Source: Candidatus Methanovirga basalitermitum (GTDB lineage: Archaea; Methanobacteriota; Methanobacteria; Methanobacteriales; Methanobacteriaceae). From it: a stretch of DNA of 7,349 bases. The stretch's first letter is position 1; each line of letters opens with the position of its first letter. The stretch is from positions 1 through 7,349 of the forward strand of contig JAISZW010000134.1 of NCBI GenBank assembly GCA_031284445.1, written 5' to 3'. The notes under the pieces were generated by a model. It did no database searches, was not told the DNA's origin, and was given only the letters and a program-made list of their open reading frames with translations. A program made the translations under genes and the position numbers. This document shows positions 1-6,626 of this stretch, piece after piece.

Positions 1-785
1 ATATTTATAATTCTTTCATAGGTGATTGAGATATGCTTTAGGCTTCCTATTAACTATGTTTTAAAACTCAACAGTATAAATATGTATCTAATCAAATAAA
101 TGACTTTTTGTAAAATACACTCTAAATCGTTAACAAATAAAGGCAAATTTATTATCTGGATTCTATCGCATGTTTGCTTTACAATTTTCAGGTTTCTGAA
201 TCATATCTGATGGGTAGATATAAATTAATACTGTATTCATGTGGAAATTAAGTAGACCCATCCTTTCGTTTTCTTAATTGATAATCCATACTTGGATATG
301 TTTTTTTTTTTAACATGAAGTCCCATTAGTTTACAAGTTCAACCTTATCAACATCTATGTCTTCCATTAAAATTTTGTTAACTTCTTTGCAATGCTTTCT
401 GAAATTTGCAACCATCTACATGCAGTATCCATGTTTAATTATCTAAAAATATTTCTGCTACTGATCTAATATTCTTGTCTTTTAAAAGCATTTTTTAAGA
501 AGAAAAACATATTTCTTTTCGTCAACACCCTTGGTTTTTTAAGTTATGTGGTATTGTGTTTGCATTTGAAGACTTTTAGAACATGTTCTGCAAAGATATT
601 TAAAGAGTACCATTTTTGTTTTTATAAGTGCCATTACCTACCACATTACCTTTTTCAATTTTACCATGATCTTTACAATCCTTATTTGGACAAGTAACAT
701 TCACAAAACTTGGTTTAGGACCACGTTTACCTCTAAATAAACACCTCAATTTTTTTATGTATATATCTATGGGCATAACTACCAT
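1..785 (-). pseudogene. Decayed IS1-type transposase, many frameshifts, open at left edge
   Basis: Remains of a zinc-ribbon/HTH/DDE transposase, readable only by switching frames on the minus strand. From 785 to about 600 a 61-residue opening piece carries the first zinc knuckle (CPNKDCKDHG) and ends GTYKNKNGTL. A +1 shift then gives KYLCRTCSKS (about 604-570), the second CxxC knuckle. Further pieces are GVDEKKYVFLLKK (about 530-485), MLLKDKNIRSVAEIF (about 491-440, helix-turn-helix-like), DTACRWLQIS (about 430-397), KEVNKILMEDIDVDKVEL then WDFMLKKK (about 393-304), and LPLFVNDLEC (about 152-118, resembling the second DDE Asp segment). RKPK-like codons near 35-50 suggest the coding trace continues past the left edge. 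In-frame stops, at least five shifts and loss of the expected first catalytic Asp (the DELW-like site reads VN-stop-W) make it non-functional. Family assignment rests on domain order and motif style; another zinc-ribbon DDE family is possible. Confidence 0.8.
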
Positions 786-1097
786 ATAAAACTTAAGTAA
801 TATAAAAGTACACTACCATTAATATCACACATCTTTTTATTAATAATTTTTGGTTATAGCAATTGTTATCAACCAAATTTTTGACAGAGTCTTTTAAATG
901 GACTAAAAAGTTTATCAAATTCCAAATTATATTTAATCATAATGAATTTAATTTTGCAAAACACTATATTTCACCAAACCTTTTCAACATTCAATAAAAT
1001 TATTTTAAAATCATTGATGCTTTTAATTCATAATTCAATAGATTTTAATGAATATTTCGGATATGGATATGTTATAAAAGTTAAGAAAAGTACTATA
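786..1097. other. Non-coding AT-rich spacer between transposase remnant and hemB 3' end
   Basis: No reading frame with recognisable protein content was found on either strand. The only structure that stands out is an imperfect dyad centred on CAATTG (851-875, flanked by TGGTT and AACCA). The stretch just right of 785 probably includes the former insertion-sequence end and its promoter: read on the minus strand, a TTTTATATTA-like box lies at about 807-798. Terminal inverted repeats could not be defined because the other end of the element is outside the window. Minus-strand transcription leaving hemB meets a T-rich stretch at about 1092-1075 that could serve as an archaeal oligo-T terminator, but this is weak. 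Confidence 0.5.
851..875. repeat. Imperfect dyad symmetry around CAATTG
   Basis: The outer arms TGGTT and AACCA are inverted complements around a CAATTG core, with mismatches and a one-base offset. The ten bases CAATTGTTAT (860-869) recur exactly in the hemB/thiS-like promoter region (2188-2197). It may be an end structure of the dead insertion sequence or a regulator site. In DNA this AT-rich chance cannot be excluded. Confidence 0.35.
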
Positions 1098-2072
1098 CTA
1101 TAACTTATTTAAAACATCCTTAGTGAAATGACTTATTATTAAATCTGCTCCTGCTCTTTTAATAGATATTAAAGTTTCCATGATGACATCTTCAGTTAAG
1201 TAACCTTGCTCAATACCATTTTTTAGCATAGAATATTCACCACTTACATTGTATGTAGCTATTGGAAGATTAAAATTATCTCTCAATGCTTTAATAATAT
1301 CCAAATATGCTAGAGCAGGTTTTATCATTAAAATATCTGCACCTTCAGTTAAATCCAATTCAGCTTCCCTAATAGCTTCACGAGCATTTGAAGGATCCAT
1401 TTGATAGGTTTTTCTATCTCCAAAAGAGGGAGTGGATGATACTGCATCTCTAAATGGATAATAAAATGAAGAAGCATATTTGGCAGAATAGGACATGATT
1501 AAAACATCCTCAAAACCATTTTTATCCAAACCTTCTCTAATAGCTAAAACTCTTCCATCCATCATATCTGAAGGAGCTACAATATCTGCACCAGATTCAG
1601 CATGAGATACAGCAACTTTAGATAAGTATTTTAATGTTTTATCATTTAATACTTTATCTTCACCTAAAACCCCACAGTGTCCATGATTAGTGTATTGACA
1701 TAAGCATACATCACTTATTACAAGAAGATTTGTTTCTTCTTTAAGTTTTCTTATGGTTTTTTGAGCAATTCCATTTTTATCATAAGCAGGTGAACCTAAT
1801 TTATCTTTAGTAGATGTTATGGGCATACCAAATATAATAGCTGATTTTAATCCTTTTTCTTCAAGTTTTTTTCCAAATAAAACACCATCATCTATTGAAT
1901 AACGATATTCATCAGGCATTGTTTTTATTGGTTCCTTTATATCATTTTTTAATCCTTCTTTAATAAAAATCGGTTGTATTAGGTCATCTTTATTGAGTCT
2001 GGTTTCTTGAATTATACTTCTAACTTCAGGAGATTTTCGCAATCTTCTCATTCTTGTTAATGGAAATTTCAT
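1098..2072 (-). CDS. hemB: Porphobilinogen synthase (delta-aminolevulinic acid dehydratase)
   Basis: This cytosolic enzyme condenses two 5-aminolevulinate molecules to porphobilinogen, the first common pyrrole of tetrapyrroles; in methanogens these are mainly F430, corrinoids and siroheme-type products. The 324-residue product has the normal family length. The zinc site is complete: [14 protein letters not shown] gives Cys123, Cys125 and Cys133. Both active-site lysines are present, Lys198 in [12 protein letters not shown] and the Schiff-base Lys251 in [13 protein letters not shown]. The start at 2072 is preferred because AAGGTG (2083-2078) sits about five bases upstream and [12 protein letters not shown] is a typical HemB N-terminus. 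An in-frame ATG ten codons earlier (2102) lacks such a site. It is transcribed away from the thiS-like operon and is not in a visible hem cluster. Identification is firm. Confidence 0.97.
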   Translation of the reverse strand: MKFPLTRMRRLRKSPEVRSIIQETRLNKDDLIQPIFIKEGLKNDIKEPIKTMPDEYRYSIDDGVLFGKKLEEKGLKSAIIFGMPITSTKDKLGSPAYDKNGIAQKTIRKLKEETNLLVISDVCLCQYTNHGHCGVLGEDKVLNDKTLKYLSKVAVSHAESGADIVAPSDMMDGRVLAIREGLDKNGFEDVLIMSYSAKYASSFYYPFRDAVSSTPSFGDRKTYQMDPSNAREAIREAELDLTEGADILMIKPALAYLDIIKALRDNFNLPIATYNVSGEYSMLKNGIEQGYLTEDVIMETLISIKRAGADLIISHFTKDVLNKL

Positions 2073-2112
2073 TAACACACCTTTAATTCTTGAAAAATAC
2101 AAAAAACTAGCA

Positions 2113-2124
2113 TTTTTTATATGT
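2113..2124 (-). promoter_or_regulatory. Candidate box A (TATA) of hemB
   Basis: On the minus strand this reads ACATATAAAAAA, about 40 bases before the hemB ATG. That would place transcription start near 2090 and leave a short leader containing the AAGGTG site. The surrounding DNA is so AT-rich that the exact box is uncertain. Confidence 0.4.
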
Positions 2125-2158
2125 TAACTATTTTTTTACATTATTTATTAAATAGTAA

Positions 2159-2172
2159 GATTTATATATATA
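2159..2172 (+). promoter_or_regulatory. Candidate box A (TATA) of the thiS-like/E1 operon
   Basis: TTTATATATA (2161-2170) is close to the archaeal box A consensus and is the best match upstream of the carrier gene. Initiation about 25 bases on would fall near 2195, giving a leader of roughly 65 bases. Other AT-rich boxes closer to the gene (for example around 2235-2245) are possible. Confidence 0.4.
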
Positions 2173-2183
2173 ACTATTATATA

Positions 2184-2197
2184 ATAACAATTGTTAT
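2184..2197. promoter_or_regulatory. Perfect 14-bp palindrome, possible operator
   Basis: ATAACAATTGTTAT is a perfect inverted repeat with no spacer. It lies about 14 bases downstream of the candidate TATA box and covers the predicted start of transcription of the carrier/E1 operon, a position where archaeal repressors commonly act. Its right ten bases recur at 860-869. Regulatory function is inferred only from symmetry and placement. Confidence 0.4.
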
Positions 2198-2259
2198 ATT
2201 TAATGTTTAATAAAAAATTTTAAAATATAAACCATTATAATAAAGTTACTGGTGTAAGT

Positions 2260-2460
2260 ATGGCTTTTAAAGTTAAAATTGGAAATAAAGTAAAAGATAT
2301 GAAATTAGATGATAATAAAACCATAAAAAATCTATTAAAAAAATTAAATGTCTCTTCAGAATCAGTTGTCACTAAAAAGAACGGAGAAATAGTTATTGAA
2401 GATGAGATAATTGATGACGGTGATGAAATTCAATTAATCAGAATTATATATGGAGGATGA
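2260..2460 (+). CDS. Ubiquitin-like sulfur carrier, ThiS/MoaD/SAMP type
   Basis: A 66-residue beta-grasp protein of the ThiS/MoaD fold. Members are adenylated at a C-terminal Gly-Gly by an E1-like partner and then carry sulfur as a thiocarboxylate or are conjugated to proteins (archaeal SAMPs). Here the chain ends IRIIYGG immediately before the stop, as the family requires. The motif EDEIIDDGDEIQLIRIIYGG occupies residues 47-66, with DGDEIQLI matching the usual DGDEV.L. strand. There is no cysteine. The start follows GGTG (2251-2254) by five bases. It is the first gene of a two-gene operon with the E1-like gene seven bases on, so the two are very probably cognate. Whether it serves thiamine, molybdopterin, tRNA thiolation or protein tagging cannot be told from this window. 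Confidence 0.88.
   Translation: MAFKVKIGNKVKDMKLDDNKTIKNLLKKLNVSSESVVTKKNGEIVIEDEIIDDGDEIQLIRIIYGG
2452..2457 (+). promoter_or_regulatory. Ribosome binding site of the E1-like gene, inside the carrier's Gly-Gly codons
   Basis: GGAGGA is at once the last two glycine codons of the sulfur carrier (GGA GGA, followed by TGA) and a near-perfect Shine-Dalgarno site about nine bases ahead of the ATG at 2467. Ribosomes finishing the carrier therefore terminate on the initiation site of its activating enzyme, favouring translational coupling. Confidence 0.8.
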
Positions 2461-2466
2461 CTATAA

Positions 2467-3219
2467 ATGCCTACAAGATATATTGGAGATGGATACTGGG
2501 AAATAATTAGTAGACAGATGAGTATAGTAACAAAAAGCCAACAAGAAAGATTTAAAAATGCTGAGATAACCGTGATTGGTACTGGTGGTATTGGTGGAGC
2601 TACACTTGAAATGTTAGCTCGACAAGGAGTTGGTAAGCTTAATTTTGTTGATAAAGATGTTTTTGATTTATCAAACCTTAACAGGCAAGTAATGAGTAAT
2701 TTAGATGCTTTAAGTATAGATAAAACATTAGCTACAAAAGAACAGCTAAGAAAAATAAATCCTTATGTTAAAACTAATCGTATAAGTCAAGAAGTAAATG
2801 AAGATAATGTTGAAGAGATCATTGAAGGATCTGATATTTTAATTGATGCAGTAGATAATTTGATTACCAGAGTTATTCTAACAAGAGCTGCAAACAAGCT
2901 CAATATCCCATATATTCATGGAGCTATTCATGGAACATCTGGACAAATTACCACATTCACAAATAAGACACCAACCTATGAAGAATTGTTTAGATTTCCA
3001 TCAATTGGTAAGAAATTACAGGATAAAGTAAGAGAGGATATTCAAAAAATGACACGAGGAGTTCCACCAGTTATTGGTCCTGTACCTAATATAGTAGGAT
3101 GTTTAGAAGCAATGGAAGCATTTAAATTAATAACTGGTATTGGAAAAGTAACTTATGCACCAGAACTTCTGACTTTCGATCTTTTAGACTTTAAATCATT
3201 TGAAGTTCAGCAAATCTAA
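2467..3219 (+). CDS. E1-like activating enzyme, ThiF/MoeB/HesA family
   Basis: A 250-residue Rossmann-fold adenylyltransferase that activates the C-terminal glycine of ubiquitin-like carriers with ATP. The nucleotide loop GTGGIGG is at residues 38-44. SNLNRQ (69-74, with the ATP-contacting Arg73), Lys86 and the Mg-binding DAVDN (127-131, Asp130) fall at practically the numbering of E. coli MoeB. HGAIHGTSGQI (151-161) is the usual crossover strand, and GPVPNIVGCLEAMEAFKLITG (204-224) the C-terminal helix region. The single cysteine of the whole protein is Cys212 in that helix. The two CxxC zinc pairs and the catalytic cysteine of MoeB/UBA4 are therefore missing, and there is no rhodanese domain. 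It should adenylate the adjacent carrier without an enzyme-thioester step, leaving sulfur transfer to another partner. It overlaps nothing and ends 24 bases before the convergent radical SAM gene. Confidence 0.9.
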   Translation: MPTRYIGDGYWEIISRQMSIVTKSQQERFKNAEITVIGTGGIGGATLEMLARQGVGKLNFVDKDVFDLSNLNRQVMSNLDALSIDKTLATKEQLRKINPYVKTNRISQEVNEDNVEEIIEGSDILIDAVDNLITRVILTRAANKLNIPYIHGAIHGTSGQITTFTNKTPTYEELFRFPSIGKKLQDKVREDIQKMTRGVPPVIGPVPNIVGCLEAMEAFKLITGIGKVTYAPELLTFDLLDFKSFEVQQI

Positions 3220-3243
3220 CTTAAATAAGGCTAATTTATTCAA

Positions 3244-4398
3244 TTATAATCTTTTTAACATCAAATCCATAATAGTGAACTTCTTATTACTTCCTTGTTT
3301 TTTTCCTGGAAACATTCCAAGAGAAGAATTTAAAAATTCTTTGTTTGCTCTATCTGAAACCTCTTTAAAAATCATTTCATATGCTTCACATTGAGGATCA
3401 ACAGAAATCGAAGAATTAATCTTACCACGATATTTTGACGATACTATTCCATTGTATGGACAACCACCTCTACAAAATTTGATATAGTCACATTCACGAC
3501 AACTTTCATCAGCATGATCTTTAAATTCCATTAATTCATTCCATGCTTCTGATTTCATCAAACCTTCCATTGAAGGATGATTGTAGACATTTCCCATTAT
3601 ATATTCATCCATTCCAACAAATCTATAACATGGGTAAATATTCCCATTCCAGCCAATAGCTAAAGTATCACCCATACAATCTGCAAATGTACATAAAGTT
3701 CCATGACGAATAAATGAACTTTTACAAATATGGTCAAAGTCCTTTATTTCGATTTTATCAAGATCATTTAAATAACTGTCTAAAAGACCTATAAGAAGTT
3801 CACCATGTTCTTGTGAAGTCAAAGCCCATTTATCAGCATTATTACCTCTAAGTGAAGGTAAAGCAGCATGTAGTTTAAAATTATACCTGTTCTCTAAGAA
3901 AAAATTGTAGATTTCATCTTTAAAGTCTTTTGAATAAGATGTGAATGTAGATATGAAACTTACACGAACTCCATTTTCAATAGCTATTTTATAGCCTTTC
4001 ATAGTTCTATCGAAGTAACCTTTTCCTCTTTGGTAATCATTTATCTCTTTAGGTCCATCAATACTTGTACTAATTGCAACATTATATTCAAAGAACAATT
4101 TAGATAATTTCTCATCTAAAAGCCATAGATTGGATTGAAGTGAAAATCCAGCTTCTTTATGTGTTTTACTATTTTTTAGGATTGATAAAGCTTCCTTATA
4201 AAAATCATAACCTGCAAGTAAAGGTTCTCCTCCATGAAATGTAAAATGGACGTGATCATCTCTAAATTCGTCTAACCATTTATCAATTTCCCTTATAACT
4301 TGAATATCCATTATTTTAGACTTTTTATCTGATCCCCAGCAGTATTTGCAGTTAGATGGACAATTAAGTGTAGGAACTATCATCACATGAAATGTCAT
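3244..4398 (-). CDS. Radical SAM/SPASM enzyme, probable peptide- or protein-modifying
   Basis: A 384-residue cytosolic oxygen-sensitive enzyme of the anaerobic sulfatase-maturase-like radical SAM/SPASM group. The radical SAM cluster motif LNCPSNCKYCW provides Cys13, Cys17 and Cys20; HGGEPL (55-60) is the SAM-contacting GGE motif. The SPASM pattern is complete: Cys236, Cys241-x10-Gly-x4-Cys257, then Cys300-x2-Cys303-x5-Cys309-x3-Cys313 and Cys337, enough to ligate two auxiliary 4Fe-4S clusters. In known sulfatase maturases an Asp follows the cysteine equivalent to Cys257 (YPCDF) and acts as base; here it is Tyr258 (YPCYRF), so sulfatase maturation is unlikely. Methanogens have related putative peptide-modifying families. 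The start at 4398 has a strong AGAGGTGA site (4410-4403). The last 30 residues are basic and low in homology to the core. No substrate peptide is visible nearby. Confidence 0.9.
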   Translation of the reverse strand: MTFHVMIVPTLNCPSNCKYCWGSDKKSKIMDIQVIREIDKWLDEFRDDHVHFTFHGGEPLLAGYDFYKEALSILKNSKTHKEAGFSLQSNLWLLDEKLSKLFFEYNVAISTSIDGPKEINDYQRGKGYFDRTMKGYKIAIENGVRVSFISTFTSYSKDFKDEIYNFFLENRYNFKLHAALPSLRGNNADKWALTSQEHGELLIGLLDSYLNDLDKIEIKDFDHICKSSFIRHGTLCTFADCMGDTLAIGWNGNIYPCYRFVGMDEYIMGNVYNHPSMEGLMKSEAWNELMEFKDHADESCRECDYIKFCRGGCPYNGIVSSKYRGKINSSISVDPQCEAYEMIFKEVSDRANKEFLNSSLGMFPGKKQGSNKKFTIMDLMLKRL

Positions 4399-4402
4399 AT
4401 TT

Positions 4403-4410
4403 TCACCTCT
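4403..4410 (-). promoter_or_regulatory. Strong ribosome binding site of the radical SAM gene
   Basis: On the minus strand AGAGGTGA stands four bases before the ATG at 4398, which fixes the start of the radical SAM/SPASM gene. The upstream 80 bases are AT-rich without one clear box A. Confidence 0.7.
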
Positions 4411-4491
4411 TAAAATTTCTTACAAAAGATACTTTTCTTTTTGAGCATAAACCAAATCCAATAAATACATTTTTAACTTATTTTTAAGCTT

Positions 4492-5200
4492 TTAATTTTC
4501 ATTAATTTTTTTTATAAAGATCCATATTTTGTTTAAAAACTCATTGAAGATAAACAATTTTTCTAAGTTAACATCCTCAAATGGAATCAACTGAGATAAA
4601 AATGAATATATATTCTGATACTTTCTTAAATCCTTTTTAAATTTTAATTGCTCTTTATTATCTAATTTTTTAAATTCATTCACTATATCATTAAACATGT
4701 TATGTGATTTTGATTGTTTATCTCCTCTTTTATAAGCTTCTACAAGTTTTTCTACCTCATCTACTGTGAAAAGATAGTAATCCATTATTTTATCCTGTAA
4801 GTTGTAGAGTTTATGGGAGTATGTTACCTCTTTAAGATAAATGTTTTCGTAGTATGGTTTAAAAGCTTTTTCAATAGTTTCACTTTTATTTATAAAATCA
4901 AGAATAAAAGTGTCACTTTTGTTTTCATGAATTCTATTCACTCGACTTAAGGTTTGAATAGTTATTATTCCATTTAAAGGCTTATTAACATATATTATAT
5001 GTAATAATGGTTCATCAAATCCTGTTTGGAACTTATTTACAACTATGAAGATTCTATATGGATTTTTCTTAAATGCATTAACTATTGATTCATTAATTAT
5101 TTAACTGGAAGTCTTTTTTCTTTAATTTATTTATCAAACTCTTTTTTCTTAAGCCCTCATTTTAATCATCTCTTTTTATCATAAGTACACTAACCAGCAT
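4492..5200 (-). pseudogene. hsdR: Remnant of type I restriction enzyme subunit R (HsdR), helicase motifs V-VI and beyond
   Basis: HsdR is the large ATP-dependent translocase and nuclease subunit of type I restriction systems. Only an internal piece remains. One frame is open from 5100 down to 4492 (202 residues), beginning after an in-frame TAA at 5103. It reads NKFQTGFDEPLLHIIYVNKP (helicase motif V region), then QTLSRVNRIHE (motif VI, with both arginines), then DTFILDFIN and EKAFKPYYE, all characteristic of the family. A methionine at 4941 is internal to this homology and is not a true start. Farther upstream, 5101 to about 5200, frame-shifted KSLINKLKKKDF and VMLVSV segments look like earlier HsdR sequence, with stops. 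The nuclease and DEAD-box parts are absent. The C-terminus diverges after LEKLFIFNEFLNK (around 4520) and ends prematurely. No hsdM or hsdS is present. The exact left and right limits are uncertain. Confidence 0.85.
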
Positions 5201-5261
5201 TACATAAGCATAGTAAAAATAGTAGTTTTTTCATGGATTTTGGGTTTGTTACCAAGTTTCT

Positions 5262-6572
5262 CTAATTAACAATAGCTCCAAACCCTTCTAAAAGAGTCTT
5301 GACTTTTTTTAGTGATTTTTTGTCAGATGTTTTAATAGAAAAACTTATGTTAACCATGTTCTCGTCATTTTGATGATCACTATAAATTTTACCTATTTTA
5401 ACTTCAATAACATCAGGCATTTTTTTAATTGTGTCTTTTATAATATTTGGTTTTGAATTTTTAGAAAATATAGCACCAATATTATAAACTTTTGAAGGTA
5501 AATTATTCTTTTTCCATTCTATAAGTTCACTATAAGATAAAACTTCAATGTTAGCTATTTTTAATCTTGTATTCGATGAAGAGTTTGAGGGGTTTAAAGT
5601 AATGAAATCAGGACTAATTTCATCTAAAATACCAAAATGAACTTTATTAGAATAAATATCTTTAACAGCCAATTCTTTATTAATGGAATCTTTAAAATGT
5701 GATATTTTCTTGGTAAATGGATCGATGGCTTTATCACTTCTTCCCAAAGCAGATGAAATGTTATCTATGTTCTTTGTTGCTTTATTAACAATATCAAAAA
5801 ATTTTTCTTTATTGTTATTAGATATAGCCTCTTTTATTTCATTCACAGATTTTGCAAATGCATCTCTGACTACTTCTCCACATTCATTTTCTCTCTGGAT
5901 AGAGTATGTAAGGTAGGGATTTTGTGATGTGATTCTTCCAATAATGTCTATCATAAGATTATAAATTGGGCTTGCAAACTTACGTGTTGCTTTAATATCT
6001 ACTCCAAGTTTTAAAATAGTTGAAGCAGTAGATATATATGAAAAATGAGTTAAAATCTGTACAATTCCCATCATTTTATCGTGTTCCTTTGGACTTACTT
6101 CTAAAATCATGGCTTTATGATCATTTAAAAATTTAATGAGTTTTTCATACCATTCTCCTTTATTTTCAGGAGTTAAAGCAATAATTTGACCTTCTAATGT
6201 TGTGGTTCTTGGACCAAAAATAGGATGGGTTGGAATAAATTCAACATTGTTAGGAATATATTTTTTCATAATATTGAATGGTTTTTCTTTTACAGAGGCA
6301 ACATCTAAGATAAGGGAACCTGGTTTTAAGTGAGTAGATATTTCTATTATAACATCACAAATAGAATCAATAGGGACTGAAACAATCACAATGTCACTTA
6401 AAGAAGCAATTTCTTTGTTATCATCGCTATATTTGATTTTAAGCTCTTTAGAGATCTTAGAACCTACTGTAGTATCACGACCAGTTACAGTTACATCGAA
6501 TCCTTCTTTTTTTAAAAAAATAGCTATTGTTTTTCCGAGTCCTTTTGTTCCACCTAATACTCCGATTTTCAT
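5262..6572 (-). CDS. tyrA: Prephenate dehydrogenase with archaeal C-terminal extension
   Basis: Catalyses NAD(P)-dependent oxidative decarboxylation of prephenate to 4-hydroxyphenylpyruvate in tyrosine synthesis. The N-terminal Rossmann domain (residues 1 to about 110) opens with GVLGGTKGLG (4-13), and Thr30-Gly-Arg32 after the second strand suggests NADP preference. The prephenate-binding THPIFGP motif is at 115-121 (His116). EHDKMMGIVQILTHF (163-177) opens the helical dimerisation domain, which runs to about 295. Residues 300-436 form an extra domain not found in bacterial TyrA; its tail (about 360-436) alternates strands and helices in a ferredoxin-like way and could be a regulatory ACT-like or FDX-ACB-like module, which is a guess. 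No chorismate mutase domain is seen. The ATG at 6572 starts a perfect Rossmann strand but has no Shine-Dalgarno, so the message may be leaderless. The stop is TAG at 5264-5262. Confidence 0.93.
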   Translation of the reverse strand: MKIGVLGGTKGLGKTIAIFLKKEGFDVTVTGRDTTVGSKISKELKIKYSDDNKEIASLSDIVIVSVPIDSICDVIIEISTHLKPGSLILDVASVKEKPFNIMKKYIPNNVEFIPTHPIFGPRTTTLEGQIIALTPENKGEWYEKLIKFLNDHKAMILEVSPKEHDKMMGIVQILTHFSYISTASTILKLGVDIKATRKFASPIYNLMIDIIGRITSQNPYLTYSIQRENECGEVVRDAFAKSVNEIKEAISNNNKEKFFDIVNKATKNIDNISSALGRSDKAIDPFTKKISHFKDSINKELAVKDIYSNKVHFGILDEISPDFITLNPSNSSSNTRLKIANIEVLSYSELIEWKKNNLPSKVYNIGAIFSKNSKPNIIKDTIKKMPDVIEVKIGKIYSDHQNDENMVNISFSIKTSDKKSLKKVKTLLEGFGAIVN

Positions 6573-6595
6573 GGTTTTAGCTTTAATAGTTTGAT

Positions 6596-6605
6596 TTTAA
6601 TATCT
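6596..6605 (-). promoter_or_regulatory. Possible box A of tyrA, consistent with a leaderless transcript
   Basis: Reading the minus strand, an ATATTAAAAT stretch lies about 24-33 bases before the tyrA ATG. That is the distance expected if transcription starts at or next to the start codon. Together with the lack of any GGTG/GGAGG site in this spacer it suggests leaderless translation. Evidence is positional only. Confidence 0.3.
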
Positions 6606-6626
6606 AATTTCTCTCTAAATAAATGG

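Noticed and set aside
881..886. TTGACA, a bacterial -35-like hexamer
   Set aside because: There is no matching -10 at proper spacing, and the gene style is archaeal.
2073..2102. Ten-residue N-terminal extension of HemB from an earlier ATG
   Set aside because: The downstream ATG at 2072 has AAGGTG at good spacing and matches the usual HemB N-terminus; the extension contains that ribosome binding site.
4411..4491. A small Cys-rich substrate peptide for the radical SAM enzyme next to its start
   Set aside because: No open frame encoding a cysteine-rich peptide was found in this spacer or in the other intergenic regions.
5190..5234. Minus-strand MKKLLFLLCLCNAG, resembling a lipoprotein signal peptide
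   Set aside because: It stops after 14 codons and has no ribosome binding site. The region is better explained as decayed HsdR sequence and spacer.
5683..5916. Plus-strand reading frame inside tyrA
   Set aside because: It is antisense to a well-conserved gene, with no ribosome binding site and no recognisable protein motif. The same applies to the plus-strand frames at 3200-3394, 6391-6594, 6652-6861 and 6919-7122.
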